DNA of 64,000 bases, from assembly GCF_900116385.1 (NCBI RefSeq), contig NZ_FPCI01000001.1, positions 1,674,001-1,738,000 of the forward strand, written 5' to 3'. This stretch comes from Pseudoxanthomonas sp. YR558. GTDB lineage: Bacteria; Pseudomonadota; Gammaproteobacteria; Xanthomonadales; Xanthomonadaceae. Numbering within the stretch: the first letter of the stretch is position 1; the number at the start of each line of letters is the position of its first letter. A program made the position numbers and the translations under genes. The notes beneath the pieces are model-generated. The model made no database searches. It was not told the DNA's origin and saw only the letters and a program-made list of their open reading frames with translations. This document shows, piece by piece, positions 39,394 to 48,974 of the stretch.

Positions 39394-40536
39394 CTATTCG
39401 CGCACCAGTTGCGGACGGCCGAAGCCGAGGCCCGCGATGCGGCCCGCCAAGGCCTCCGCCGTCGCCGCATCCGGCGCACCGACGCGCAACCGCCACAGGG
39501 TGCCCCCGTTGCCAGGCACATCGGTCAGCCGCGCGTCGGCGATACCGGCCGCCGCAAGGCGGGCCAGTGCACGATCGGCGTTGTCCCGACTGGAGAAGCT
39601 GGCCACCTGCAATTGCAGCGGCGACGTCGTAGCGGGCGCCGAGGCCGGCAGCACGGACGCGGCCGCGGGTGCCGTCACCACCGGTGTGGCCGCGCCACCG
39701 GGCTTGCCGGTCGCCACGCGCACGCCGTTGGCCTGCATCCATTGTTCGAACCCCTGCGCGGTCGTGGCCGTGCCCTGGGGCAAGCGGTCGACCAGCGCAT
39801 CCATCGCCGACGGCGTCGCCGGGGGCGTGGTGGCCATCGGTGCGGATACCGCGGGCGCGTCGGCCAGCGCGCGTCCATCCGGGGCCAGGCCACGCACTTC
39901 GACGCGCCCGGTGCCGCGCTGGGTGATGCCCAACTTCACCGCGGCGGCGTAGCTCAGGTCGATCACGCGCCCTTCGTGGAACGGGCCACGATCGTTCACC
40001 CGGACAACGACCGACTTGCCGTTGTCCAGGTTGGTGACGCGCGCGAAGCTCGGCAGCGGCAGCGACTTGTGCGCCGCGCTGTAGGCGTACATGTCGTACA
40101 CCTCCTGGTTCGACGTGCGACGGCCATGAAATTTGTTGCCGTAGTACGACGCGGTGCCCTGCTCCACGTAGTCGTCCACGCGATCGAGCACGCGGTACTG
40201 CTTGCCCAGCACCGTGTACGGCGATTTGTTGCCCACGCGCGAGCGCGCCTCGGCGGTGACGACGGGCTCGTGGATGCAGTCCAGGTCGGGCACGTGATCA
40301 GGGGTGGTGTCGGCCACGCCCGGCTTGTACAAGCCGCCGGCCTTGTAATCACCGCGCGTGGACAGGTCTTCCTGCGCGGGCGCGTAGCGCGAACAATCCT
40401 TGCCCGCCGTCGGGCGCGAGGGCGACGAAGGCGATGTCGTCGCGCCACCGGACAACGGCGGTGGCGGGGCCTTCTTCGGTGCCGTGCTGCACGCGGCCAG
40501 GGCGACGACGACCATCGGCAGCGCGAGCCACTTCAT
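39394..40536 (-). CDS. rlpA: RlpA septal lytic transglycosylase lipoprotein
   Basis: A 380-residue outer-membrane lipoprotein (lipobox LPMVVVALAAC). The double-psi beta-barrel domain shows GTASYYGNKFHGRRTSNQEVYDMYAYSAAHKSLPLP, VRVNDRGPFHEGRVIDLSYAAAVKLG and the conserved acidic/His residues. A Pro/Ala linker leads to a C-terminal SPOR domain (LQLQVASFSSRDNADRALARL) that binds denuded glycan at the septum. RlpA cleaves peptide-free glycans in Pseudomonas. The ATG overlaps the mltB TGA by 4 bp, so two lytic transglycosylases are coupled. dacA follows after 112 bp. Confidence 0.96.
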   Translation of the reverse strand: MKWLALPMVVVALAACSTAPKKAPPPPLSGGATTSPSSPSRPTAGKDCSRYAPAQEDLSTRGDYKAGGLYKPGVADTTPDHVPDLDCIHEPVVTAEARSRVGNKSPYTVLGKQYRVLDRVDDYVEQGTASYYGNKFHGRRTSNQEVYDMYAYSAAHKSLPLPSFARVTNLDNGKSVVVRVNDRGPFHEGRVIDLSYAAAVKLGITQRGTGRVEVRGLAPDGRALADAPAVSAPMATTPPATPSAMDALVDRLPQGTATTAQGFEQWMQANGVRVATGKPGGAATPVVTAPAAASVLPASAPATTSPLQLQVASFSSRDNADRALARLAAAGIADARLTDVPGNGGTLWRLRVGAPDAATAEALAGRIAGLGFGRPQLVRE

Positions 40537-41669
40537 GCCGGCGGAATCTCGCGGCCGGCGATGGCCTGCGACAGCTGGTACACCGCCATCGCGTACATCT
40601 TGGAGTTGTTGTAGCGGGTGATCGCGTAGTAGTTCTGGAAGCCCAGCCAGTACTGCTTGCCGTCGGCGCCGTCCAGCTGCACCAGCGTGGCGGTCGCGTC
40701 GGGCGCGACGGCGTCGAGCGGGCGGTAGCCCTTCTCGGCCAGCTGCGCGAGTGTGTAATCGGGCGTCCAGGTCTCCGGGTTGAATTCCGGATAGCCGTCC
40801 TGCAATTGCGCACGCGCCACCACCGCGCCGCCCGGCACCCAACCGCCGCGCTCGCCACCCTTCTTGCGGAAGTAGTTGGCGATCGAGGCAAAGATGTCCG
40901 GATACGTGGTGAACAGATCGCGGCGGCCGTCGCCGTTGCCGTCCACCCCGAACTCGCGGTAGCTCGACGGCATGAACTGGCCCAGGCCCATCGCGCCGGC
41001 GTAACTGCCGGTCAGGGTGGCGATATCGAGCTTCTCTTCGCGTCCCAGCGCGAACAGCTGCGCCAGTTCGTCGCGGAAGAACTGTTCGCGGCGGTACTCG
41101 TAGGCTACGCGTTCGGGATTGCCGCTGCGCGGGTAGCGGAAGGCCAGCGTGTACAGGGCGTCCAGCACCTTGTGCCGGCCGGTGAAACCGCCGTAGTTGG
41201 TCTCCACGCCGATGATCGACACGATCACTTCGGGCGGCACGCCGTACTGCTGCTCGACGCGCGCGAGTTCGTCGCGGTGCTGCGCCATGAACGCACGGCC
41301 GCCGTCGATGCGCGTCTGCGTGAGGAAGCCCACGCGGTACTCGCTCCAGGGCTTCACGCGCTCGGCGGGGCGCGACATCGCCGCGACCACACTGTCGAGG
41401 AACTGCGCCTTGGCCAGCGTCGCCTCGATGTCGGCCGGCGCGATGCCGTATTTCGTCGCGGTGTCGCGCACGAATTGCGCACGCGCCGTGGGAAAGTCGA
41501 CCGGCGCGAGCGCCTCTGGCGGCACGTCGGCCACGCGCTCCACCGAGGTTTCGGCGGGCGTCGTCGTCGCAGCGGGAGGAGTCGCCGAGGAACCCGGCGG
41601 CGGCGGTTGCGGTGTGGCGCAGGACGCAAGGGCCAGCACCAGAAGACAGGGAAGTACGCGTCGCATCAT
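40533..41669 (-). CDS. mltB: Lytic murein transglycosylase B
   Basis: A 378-residue lipoprotein lytic transglycosylase of the SLT family 3 (lipobox VLALASC, C17). The catalytic Glu is in SIIGVETNYGGF (E156), followed by the family motif GSYAGAMGLGQFMPSSYREF and the EF-hand-like DGNGDGRRDLF, a calcium site in E. coli Slt35. It cuts glycan with anhydromuramic acid formation. A Pro/Thr-rich linker separates anchor and domain. Two adjacent ATG codons start the frame. It lies 61 bp after rodA and overlaps rlpA. Confidence 0.96.
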   Translation of the reverse strand: MMRRVLPCLLVLALASCATPQPPPPGSSATPPAATTTPAETSVERVADVPPEALAPVDFPTARAQFVRDTATKYGIAPADIEATLAKAQFLDSVVAAMSRPAERVKPWSEYRVGFLTQTRIDGGRAFMAQHRDELARVEQQYGVPPEVIVSIIGVETNYGGFTGRHKVLDALYTLAFRYPRSGNPERVAYEYRREQFFRDELAQLFALGREEKLDIATLTGSYAGAMGLGQFMPSSYREFGVDGNGDGRRDLFTTYPDIFASIANYFRKKGGERGGWVPGGAVVARAQLQDGYPEFNPETWTPDYTLAQLAEKGYRPLDAVAPDATATLVQLDGADGKQYWLGFQNYYAITRYNNSKMYAMAVYQLSQAIAGREIPPA

Positions 41670-41730
41670 CGGCGCGAGGGTAGCACGCGATTTTCCGTGC
41701 AGGGTGAACAGAGCACTGCGCGGCGTAGCC

Positions 41731-42867
41731 TCAATAGCCGTGCACCGGCCGGTGCGCGCGCACCGCCATCACCAGGCCCAGGCCGGCGAGCAACGACACG
41801 GCCGACGTGCCGCCATAACTCAACAACGGCATCGGCACGCCGACCACCGGCAGCAGGCCGGACACCATGCCGCCGTTGACGATCACGTAGACGAACAAGG
41901 CCATGCCCAGCGTGCCGGCGATGAGTCGTGAATAGGTGTCGCGCGCATCCATCGCGATCCACAAGCAGCGGCCGACGACGAACAGGTACAGCAGCAGCAC
42001 CACGGCCACACCCATCCAGCCGAACTCCTCCGACAACACAGAGAAGATGAAATCGGTGGTGTGCTCGGGCAGGTAATCCAGGTGCGACTGCGAGCCTTGG
42101 CCCCAGCCCTTGCCGGTCCAGCCCCCGCCGCCGATGGCGATCTTCGATTGCAGGATGTTCCAGCCGGCGCCCAGCGGATCGTTCTCCGGATCGCGGAAGG
42201 TCAGGATGCGGTTCTGCTGGTATTCGCGCAGGAACGAGAACCACGAGATCGGCGCGAACATCACCAGACCCACGGTCGTGCCACCGAGCACGCCGGCGGT
42301 GATGAACCACCACCACGACAGGCCGGCCAGGTACAGGCCGAACACACCGCTGGCCGCCACCAGCATCGCGGTACCGAAATCCGGCTGCAGCAGGATCAGG
42401 CCGGTCGGCAGGCCGATCAACAGCGCCGACACGATCGTGGTGCGCCAGCCCGGCGGCAGCGGCTCGCGGTGCAGGTACCAGGCCAGCATCATCGGCAACG
42501 CGATCTTCAGCAGTTCCGAGGGCTGCAGGTAGAAGAACTTCAGGTCGATCCAGTGCGCGCCGTGCTTGCCGGTGCCGATGAACAGCACCAGCACCAGCGG
42601 CACGAGCGCGACCGCAAACACGCCGGGCGTCCACGCACGCAGCCGCACCGGCGTCACCCGCGACAGCGCCCACATCGCCGCCAGGCCCACGCCGAAGCGC
42701 ACGCCCTGCGCGAGCACCAGGCGCGAACCGAGCGCTTCGCCCCCCGCGCTGTACAGCACGGCCAGGCCGACCGCCATCAGCGCCAGCAATGCGCCCAGCA
42801 GCGGCCAGTCCAGGGTACGCAGCAGGTAGCGCAGGGCGTCCAGCGCCCAGCGCAGCAGGTCGCTCAT
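41731..42867 (-). CDS. rodA: Rod-shape SEDS glycosyltransferase RodA
   Basis: RodA polymerises lipid II into glycan strands during side-wall growth, working with PBP2. The 378-residue protein has about ten membrane spans. Characteristic segments are KFFYLQPSELLKIALPMMLAWYL, LPTGLILLQPDFGTAMLVAASG (with the essential Asp), GGWTGKGWGQGSQSHLDYLPEHTTDFIFSVLSEEFG and the C-terminal LPLLSYGGTSAV-type sequence. Its ATG overlaps the mrdA stop by 4 bp (42864-42867), the classic coupled pair. Confidence 0.97.
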   Translation of the reverse strand: MSDLLRWALDALRYLLRTLDWPLLGALLALMAVGLAVLYSAGGEALGSRLVLAQGVRFGVGLAAMWALSRVTPVRLRAWTPGVFAVALVPLVLVLFIGTGKHGAHWIDLKFFYLQPSELLKIALPMMLAWYLHREPLPPGWRTTIVSALLIGLPTGLILLQPDFGTAMLVAASGVFGLYLAGLSWWWFITAGVLGGTTVGLVMFAPISWFSFLREYQQNRILTFRDPENDPLGAGWNILQSKIAIGGGGWTGKGWGQGSQSHLDYLPEHTTDFIFSVLSEEFGWMGVAVVLLLYLFVVGRCLWIAMDARDTYSRLIAGTLGMALFVYVIVNGGMVSGLLPVVGVPMPLLSYGGTSAVSLLAGLGLVMAVRAHRPVHGY

Positions 42868-44837
42868 CGCCGCTCTCCCTGCGGTGCGGGGGATGGCGTC
42901 GCCGACGGCGGCGCGGCGGTCGGCGCCGCGGCGGGTGCGGCCGGCGGCGCGACGGTCGCGTCGGGCGTCATGGGCACGCCTGCCGGGTCCACCTTCTCGG
43001 GCATCTGGCCGAGCAGGTAGGCGTCGAAGATCTTGCGCGCCATGGGGCCCGCGGTGCTGCCGCCGTAACCGCCGCCTTCCACCGCGATCGCGATCGCGAT
43101 CGTCGGGTTGTCCGCGGGCGCGAAGCCGACGAACAACGAACGGTGGCGCAAGTGCATCGGCAGGCTGCGCGGATCGACTGCCGCAGTACCGCGACGGCTG
43201 ATCACCTGCGCAGTGCCGGTCTTGCCCGCCATCAGGTAGGACGCGCCCTGGGCCACGCGCCAGCCGGTACCGCCGGGCTGCATGGTGTCCTGCATGCCCA
43301 GGCGCACGACGGCGACGTTGGCCGGATTCGGGCTGATCGGCACGGCCGCCGGCTGCGGCATCGATTCCCACGGACGATCGAACCCGATCCGCGATTGCGC
43401 CACCAGGTGCGGTCGGCGCAGTTCGCCGCTGGCGATGCCGGCCGTCGCGCGCACGAGTTGCAGCGGGGTGACCTTCCAGTCGCCCTGGCCGATGGCCACG
43501 TTGACGGTATCGCCGGGATACCAGCGCTCCTTGCGCGCCTTCAACTTCGCCTGCGGCGAGGGCAGGATGCCGCCGATCTCGCCGCGCAGGTCGATGCCCG
43601 TGGGCTCGCCGAAGCCGTAGTACGCCATGTACTCGTCGAACTGCTGGATGCCCAGGTCCAGCGCGAGCCGGTAGTAGTAGGTATTGACCGATTGCGAGAT
43701 CGACTTGCGCAGGTTGGTCACGCCGTGGCCGCGCCGGCTGGCATCGCCCCAGCCGCGACTCGTACCCGGCAGATAGAACATGCCGGTCGACACCACGGTG
43801 TCCTCCGGCTTGCGCTTGCCGCTGTCCAGTCCTGCCAGCGCGATCAACGGCTTCAGTGTCGAACCCGGCGCCACGCCGCCCAGCACGAGGCGGTTGAACT
43901 GCGGCCGCGACGGATTGTCGTTGAGCAGCTTGAAGTCCTTGCTGGAGATGCCGTTGACGAACAGGTTCGGGTCGTAGCTCGGCAGGCTCACCATCGCCAG
44001 CACCTCGCCGGTACGCGGATCGACCGCGATCGCCGAACCCTCCAGCTCGCCGAACGAATCCACGATGGCTTGCTGCAGCTTCGCGTCCACGCTCAGGCGC
44101 AGGTCGGTGCCGGCCTGCGCGGGGACGCGCCCGACCACGCGCAGCGCGCGGCCTTCGACGTTCGTCTCGACTTTCTCGTAGCCGATGCGTCCGCGCAGCT
44201 GCTCGTCGTAATAGCGCTCGAGCCCGGTCTTGCCGATGTGGGTCAGCGCACTGTTGATCTCGCCGAGTTGCTCGAGATCCTTCTCATCGACACGGCCGAC
44301 ATAGCCGACGATGTGCGCGAACAATTCGCCATAGGGATAACGTCGCGTCAGGTAGGGCACCAGCTCCACGCCGGGATAGCGCCAGCGGTCCACCGCGAAG
44401 CGCGCCATCTCCTCCTCGGAGACGCGCAGCTTCAGCGTGATCGGCCGAAAACCGCGCGACGCCTTGCGCGTGGCTTCGAACCGTTCGATGTCCTCGGGGG
44501 AAAGCTCGATGATCCTGCCGAGTTCGGCCACGAGCTTGGCCGGCTCCTTGACCTTGTCCGGCGTGATGTCCAGTCGGAAGGCGGGGACGTTTTCCGCCAG
44601 CAACAGGCCATTGCGGTCGTAGATCGTGCCGCGGCCAGGCACGACGGGGCGCGGCCGGATGCGGTTGGCTTCCGAGCGCGTGGCGTATTCGTCGTGGTCC
44701 AGCACCTGCAGCTTGAAGTACCAGGCCGCCAGCGCGACGAGGCACGCGCCGACCACGGCGAAGCCGATCACTGCGCGGCGGCGGAACTGGTCAGCCTCGG
44801 CATGCGGATTCTTGCTGCGCCGGCGCAGGCCCGCCAT
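42864..44837 (-). CDS. mrdA: Penicillin-binding protein 2 (elongation transpeptidase)
   Basis: A 657-residue class B PBP that crosslinks side-wall peptidoglycan with RodA. One N-terminal membrane helix (AVIGFAVVGACLVALAAWYF) is followed by the dimerisation/pedestal domain (RGTIYDRNGLLLAEN). The transpeptidase domain has STLK at 326-329, SVN at 383-385 and KTG at 539-541. The C-terminus is a Pro/Ala-rich tail of ~45 residues, longer than in E. coli and probably disordered. mreD ends 3 bp upstream; rodA overlaps 4 bp downstream. Confidence 0.97.
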   Translation of the reverse strand: MAGLRRRSKNPHAEADQFRRRAVIGFAVVGACLVALAAWYFKLQVLDHDEYATRSEANRIRPRPVVPGRGTIYDRNGLLLAENVPAFRLDITPDKVKEPAKLVAELGRIIELSPEDIERFEATRKASRGFRPITLKLRVSEEEMARFAVDRWRYPGVELVPYLTRRYPYGELFAHIVGYVGRVDEKDLEQLGEINSALTHIGKTGLERYYDEQLRGRIGYEKVETNVEGRALRVVGRVPAQAGTDLRLSVDAKLQQAIVDSFGELEGSAIAVDPRTGEVLAMVSLPSYDPNLFVNGISSKDFKLLNDNPSRPQFNRLVLGGVAPGSTLKPLIALAGLDSGKRKPEDTVVSTGMFYLPGTSRGWGDASRRGHGVTNLRKSISQSVNTYYYRLALDLGIQQFDEYMAYYGFGEPTGIDLRGEIGGILPSPQAKLKARKERWYPGDTVNVAIGQGDWKVTPLQLVRATAGIASGELRRPHLVAQSRIGFDRPWESMPQPAAVPISPNPANVAVVRLGMQDTMQPGGTGWRVAQGASYLMAGKTGTAQVISRRGTAAVDPRSLPMHLRHRSLFVGFAPADNPTIAIAIAVEGGGYGGSTAGPMARKIFDAYLLGQMPEKVDPAGVPMTPDATVAPPAAPAAAPTAAPPSATPSPAPQGERR

Positions 44838-44840
44838 CGC

Positions 44841-45326
44841 TCAGCCCCGCTTGCGGCGGCCGAGCCGCAGCGCATCCATCAGCACGAACAGCGGCGGCCA
44901 GAACAGCATGCCCACCGCGGGTGCCCACCAGTACGTCCATGGCAGGGTGGGTTCGCCGAGCGCCAGATGCACTACCGTGGTCACGATGCGGTCGTTGAGC
45001 AGCAGGCCACCGATGGCCAGCGCCTGCTGTGAGACCGGGAAGAAACGCAGCCGCGCACGGAAGCGCTGCAGGATGAAGGCCATGATCAGCAGGCGCAGCG
45101 CCTGTTCACCCAGCAGCGTGCCGAACATCAGGTCGGCGATGAGTCCGATGATGACGGCGAAGCCCAGGCCCGCGCTGTCCGGCGCCTCGATGACCCAATA
45201 AGCGAGCACCAGCGCGAGCCAGTACGGACGCAGCGGCTGCAGCAGGTCCGGCAGCGGCAACAGGCCCAACAACAAGGCCACGATGATGCTCAGCGGCATC
45301 AGCCAGCCGGTACGTGCGCGGCTCAT
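44841..45326 (-). CDS. mreD: Rod-shape determining membrane protein MreD
   Basis: A 161-residue inner-membrane protein with about five or six spans, of the MreD family. Visible: LMPLSIIVALLLGLLPLP, RPYWLALVLAYWVIEAP, FGTLLGEQALRLLIMAFI. It connects MreC and the elongasome to the membrane. The start overlaps the mreC stop by 4 bp and mrdA begins 3 bp after its stop, so the three are translationally linked. Confidence 0.95.
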   Translation of the reverse strand: MSRARTGWLMPLSIIVALLLGLLPLPDLLQPLRPYWLALVLAYWVIEAPDSAGLGFAVIIGLIADLMFGTLLGEQALRLLIMAFILQRFRARLRFFPVSQQALAIGGLLLNDRIVTTVVHLALGEPTLPWTYWWAPAVGMLFWPPLFVLMDALRLGRRKRG

Positions 45327-46396
45327 CGCTGCGGCTCCTGCGGTGGCGTGGCCGCAGGTGGCGTGCCGCCGGGCCCGGACTGCGCACCCTGCGCAGGGAC
45401 GGAAGGTGAAGCGGCTGGCGCACTCGCAGGCGCTGGAGCCTGCGGCTGTGCGGGCGTGGACGACGCAGCCGCAGGCACCTCGGCTCCCGCACCCTGTGTC
45501 GTGGGGGCGGCTTCGGGCAGGAACCTCGTCGGATCAGCCGGCGGAAGCGGCTGAGGTGGCGCCGATTTCAGCAGCAGGACGTCGCGACCGCGGTCCAGGC
45601 GCGCAGCCGGGGTCACGTCGCCCACGAGGAAGGCATGGCTGTCGTCCGGCCGCAGCGCGGCGACGGTGCCGACCGGGAAACCGGCAGGAAACCGCCCGCC
45701 AAGGCCCGACGTTACCAGCACGTCCCCAACCTCCACGCCGCTGTTCAGCGGTACGTCGGCCAGTTCCAGCAGATCGCTGCGGCCGCGCCCGTAGACGATC
45801 AGGCGCACACCGTTGCGCGCGACGACGACCGGCACGGCGTGATCCGGGTCGGTCAGCAGCAACACCGTGGCATGCGCCGGCGTGGTGTCGATGATCTGGC
45901 CCATCAGGCCACCGGCATCGATCACCGCTTGGCCCAGGGTCGCGCCGTCGCGGCTGCCCGCATCCAGCACCAGGCGCTGCCGACCGGGCGCGAGGTCGAT
46001 GTCGAGCACGGGCGCGAGCTGGACATCCAGGCCGCGCGAGGTCTTCACGCCGAGCAGTGCGCGCAGTTGCGCGTTGTCCGCGGCCGCGGTCTGCAGGCGG
46101 GCCAGGCGTGCATTGGCCACCAGCATGTCGTTGCGCAGGCGCCGGTTTTCTTCGATCAGGCCGGTGCGGGTGGCGGCATCGTCCTGCACACGCGTGGTGA
46201 CGCGGCCCGGCAGGCCGGCCAGCCACCACAACGGCTGGGTGACCACGTTGGCCTGCGCGCGTACCTGCGCCAGCCAGCCGCCACGATGGTCGAGCACGAC
46301 CAGGGCGATCGTCAGTGCGAGATACGCGAGCAGCCGCAGCGTGCTGGCGACTTCACCGGGGCGTGATGCGACGGGAGGACCGGCGTAGGAAGGCAC
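45323..46396 (-). CDS. mreC: Rod-shape determining protein MreC
   Basis: A periplasmic scaffold of the elongasome. One membrane helix (LLAYLALTIALVVLDHR) is followed by a coiled coil (EENRRLRNDMLVANARLARLQTAAADNAQLRALL) and the beta-barrel head (IDLAPGRQRLVLDAGSRDGATLGQAV, SGLGGRFPAGFPVGTV). The C-terminal ~70 residues are Pro/Ala/Gln-rich and likely disordered, longer than in E. coli MreC. The start is uncertain: GTG at 46396, used here, gives 357 residues, and a TTG at 46447 would add 17. No strong ribosome binding site is visible for either. Confidence 0.94.
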   Translation of the reverse strand: MPSYAGPPVASRPGEVASTLRLLAYLALTIALVVLDHRGGWLAQVRAQANVVTQPLWWLAGLPGRVTTRVQDDAATRTGLIEENRRLRNDMLVANARLARLQTAAADNAQLRALLGVKTSRGLDVQLAPVLDIDLAPGRQRLVLDAGSRDGATLGQAVIDAGGLMGQIIDTTPAHATVLLLTDPDHAVPVVVARNGVRLIVYGRGRSDLLELADVPLNSGVEVGDVLVTSGLGGRFPAGFPVGTVAALRPDDSHAFLVGDVTPAARLDRGRDVLLLKSAPPQPLPPADPTRFLPEAAPTTQGAGAEVPAAASSTPAQPQAPAPASAPAASPSVPAQGAQSGPGGTPPAATPPQEPQR

Positions 46397-46531
46397 TGGG
46401 GGGCCGTCAGGAGGAAGGTCGGCGGCAACGCCGCCCGCAAGGAACAAGGGTAACGCGCAGATCGTAAGGAAGGCGCAGGCCGGCCGGTTCCGCTTCGCCT
46501 GCGACGCGCATCCGCGTCCCCCTCCCCTGTA

Positions 46532-46550
46532 CCGCCCGCGGTGCGGGCGG
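46532..46550 (-). terminator. GC hairpin between mreB and mreC
   Basis: Eight-bp perfect stem CCGCCCGC/GCGGGCGG with a 3-nt loop, 17 bp after the mreB stop, in the 171-bp gap before mreC. No T-tract follows, so it may only partly reduce read-through, consistent with more MreB than MreCD. Confidence 0.35.
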
Positions 46551-46567
46551 CCTTACCGCTGTGCCGT

Positions 46568-47932
<1,365 letters not shown>

Positions 47933-48865
47933 ATGTCCGCATTGATCTGTGGTTCCCTTGCCTACGACACCATCATGGTGTTCCCGGACCAGTTCAAGAA
48001 CCACATCCTGCCGGACAAGGTGCACATCCTGAACGTGTCGTTCCTGGTGCCGCGCATGCGCCGCGAGTTCGGCGGCTGCGCCGGCAACATCGCCTACAAC
48101 CTGAAGCTGCTGGGCGGCGACCCGATCCCGATGGCCACGGTGGGCCAGGACTTCGGCCCCTACCGCGAGCATTTCGTCGAGCAAGGCATCAACCTGTCCC
48201 AGGTGAAGGTGATCGATGAGCTGTTCACCCCGCAGGCCTTCATCACCACCGACCACGACAACAATCAGATCACCGCGTTCCACCCGGGCGCGATGATGCG
48301 CAGCTACGAGAACCACGTGAAGAACGTGCCCGGCGTGACCTTCGGCATCGTCAGCCCCGACGGGCGCGAGGGCATGCTGCAGAACGCGGCGGAATTCGCC
48401 GACGCCGGCATCCCCTTCATCTTCGATCCCGGCCAGGCCATGCCGCTGTTCAACGGCGAGGAACTGCGCCAGTTCATCGAGCTGACCGACTACGTGACGG
48501 TCAATGATTACGAGTCCAACCTGCTGCAGGAACGCACCGGCTGGAGCGAGGCCGACATCGTCAAGCGCGTGAAGGCCTACATCACCACGCGCGGCCCGCA
48601 CGGCTCGCTGATCCACACGCCCGAGAAGACCTACGACATCCCGCCGGCGCACGAACGCCGCGTGACCGACCCCACCGGCTGCGGCGACGCCTTCCGCGCC
48701 GGCCTGATCTACGGCATTGAGAAGGGCTACGACTGGCTGACCATCGGCCGCATGGGCAACCTGATGGGCGCGCTGAAGGTCGAACACCCGGGCACGCAGA
48801 ACCAGCGCTTCGACTTCGACGAGTTCAATGAGCAGTTCAAGCAGCAGTTCGGCTACGCGCTGTAA
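47933..48865 (+). CDS. PfkB-family carbohydrate/nucleoside kinase
   Basis: A 310-residue ribokinase-fold kinase. The N-terminal part (ALICGSLAYDTIMVFPDQF, FGGCAGNIAYNLKLLGGDPIPMATVGQDFG) holds the first PfkB motif and the substrate lid. The C-terminal PfkB signature DPTGCGDAFRAGLIYGIEKG contains the catalytic Asp and anion hole GCGD. The type resembles adenosine kinase-like and sugar kinase members of the family; sequence alone does not settle the substrate. The ATG fits the conserved opening strand. It is monocistronic as far as seen, with a GGDEF gene 110 bp downstream. Confidence 0.9.
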   Translation: MSALICGSLAYDTIMVFPDQFKNHILPDKVHILNVSFLVPRMRREFGGCAGNIAYNLKLLGGDPIPMATVGQDFGPYREHFVEQGINLSQVKVIDELFTPQAFITTDHDNNQITAFHPGAMMRSYENHVKNVPGVTFGIVSPDGREGMLQNAAEFADAGIPFIFDPGQAMPLFNGEELRQFIELTDYVTVNDYESNLLQERTGWSEADIVKRVKAYITTRGPHGSLIHTPEKTYDIPPAHERRVTDPTGCGDAFRAGLIYGIEKGYDWLTIGRMGNLMGALKVEHPGTQNQRFDFDEFNEQFKQQFGYAL

Positions 48866-48974
48866 CACCAGCCGTCCGAGCACTTTCCCGACCGCCATAA
48901 CCATGGCGTAAGGTAGCCCCGGGGCCGTCGAGCATGTCGCGTCCCCTCGCAGTCGGTCATCGGGCAGGGGCAAC

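Noticed and set aside
35619..39632. A 1337-codon open frame on the plus strand covering several genes
   Set aside because: It runs antisense to ybeD, the CsgG-like gene and dacA and across the DMT gene in another frame. Its translation is Arg/Ala/Gly-rich without any family motif: a GC-rich shadow.
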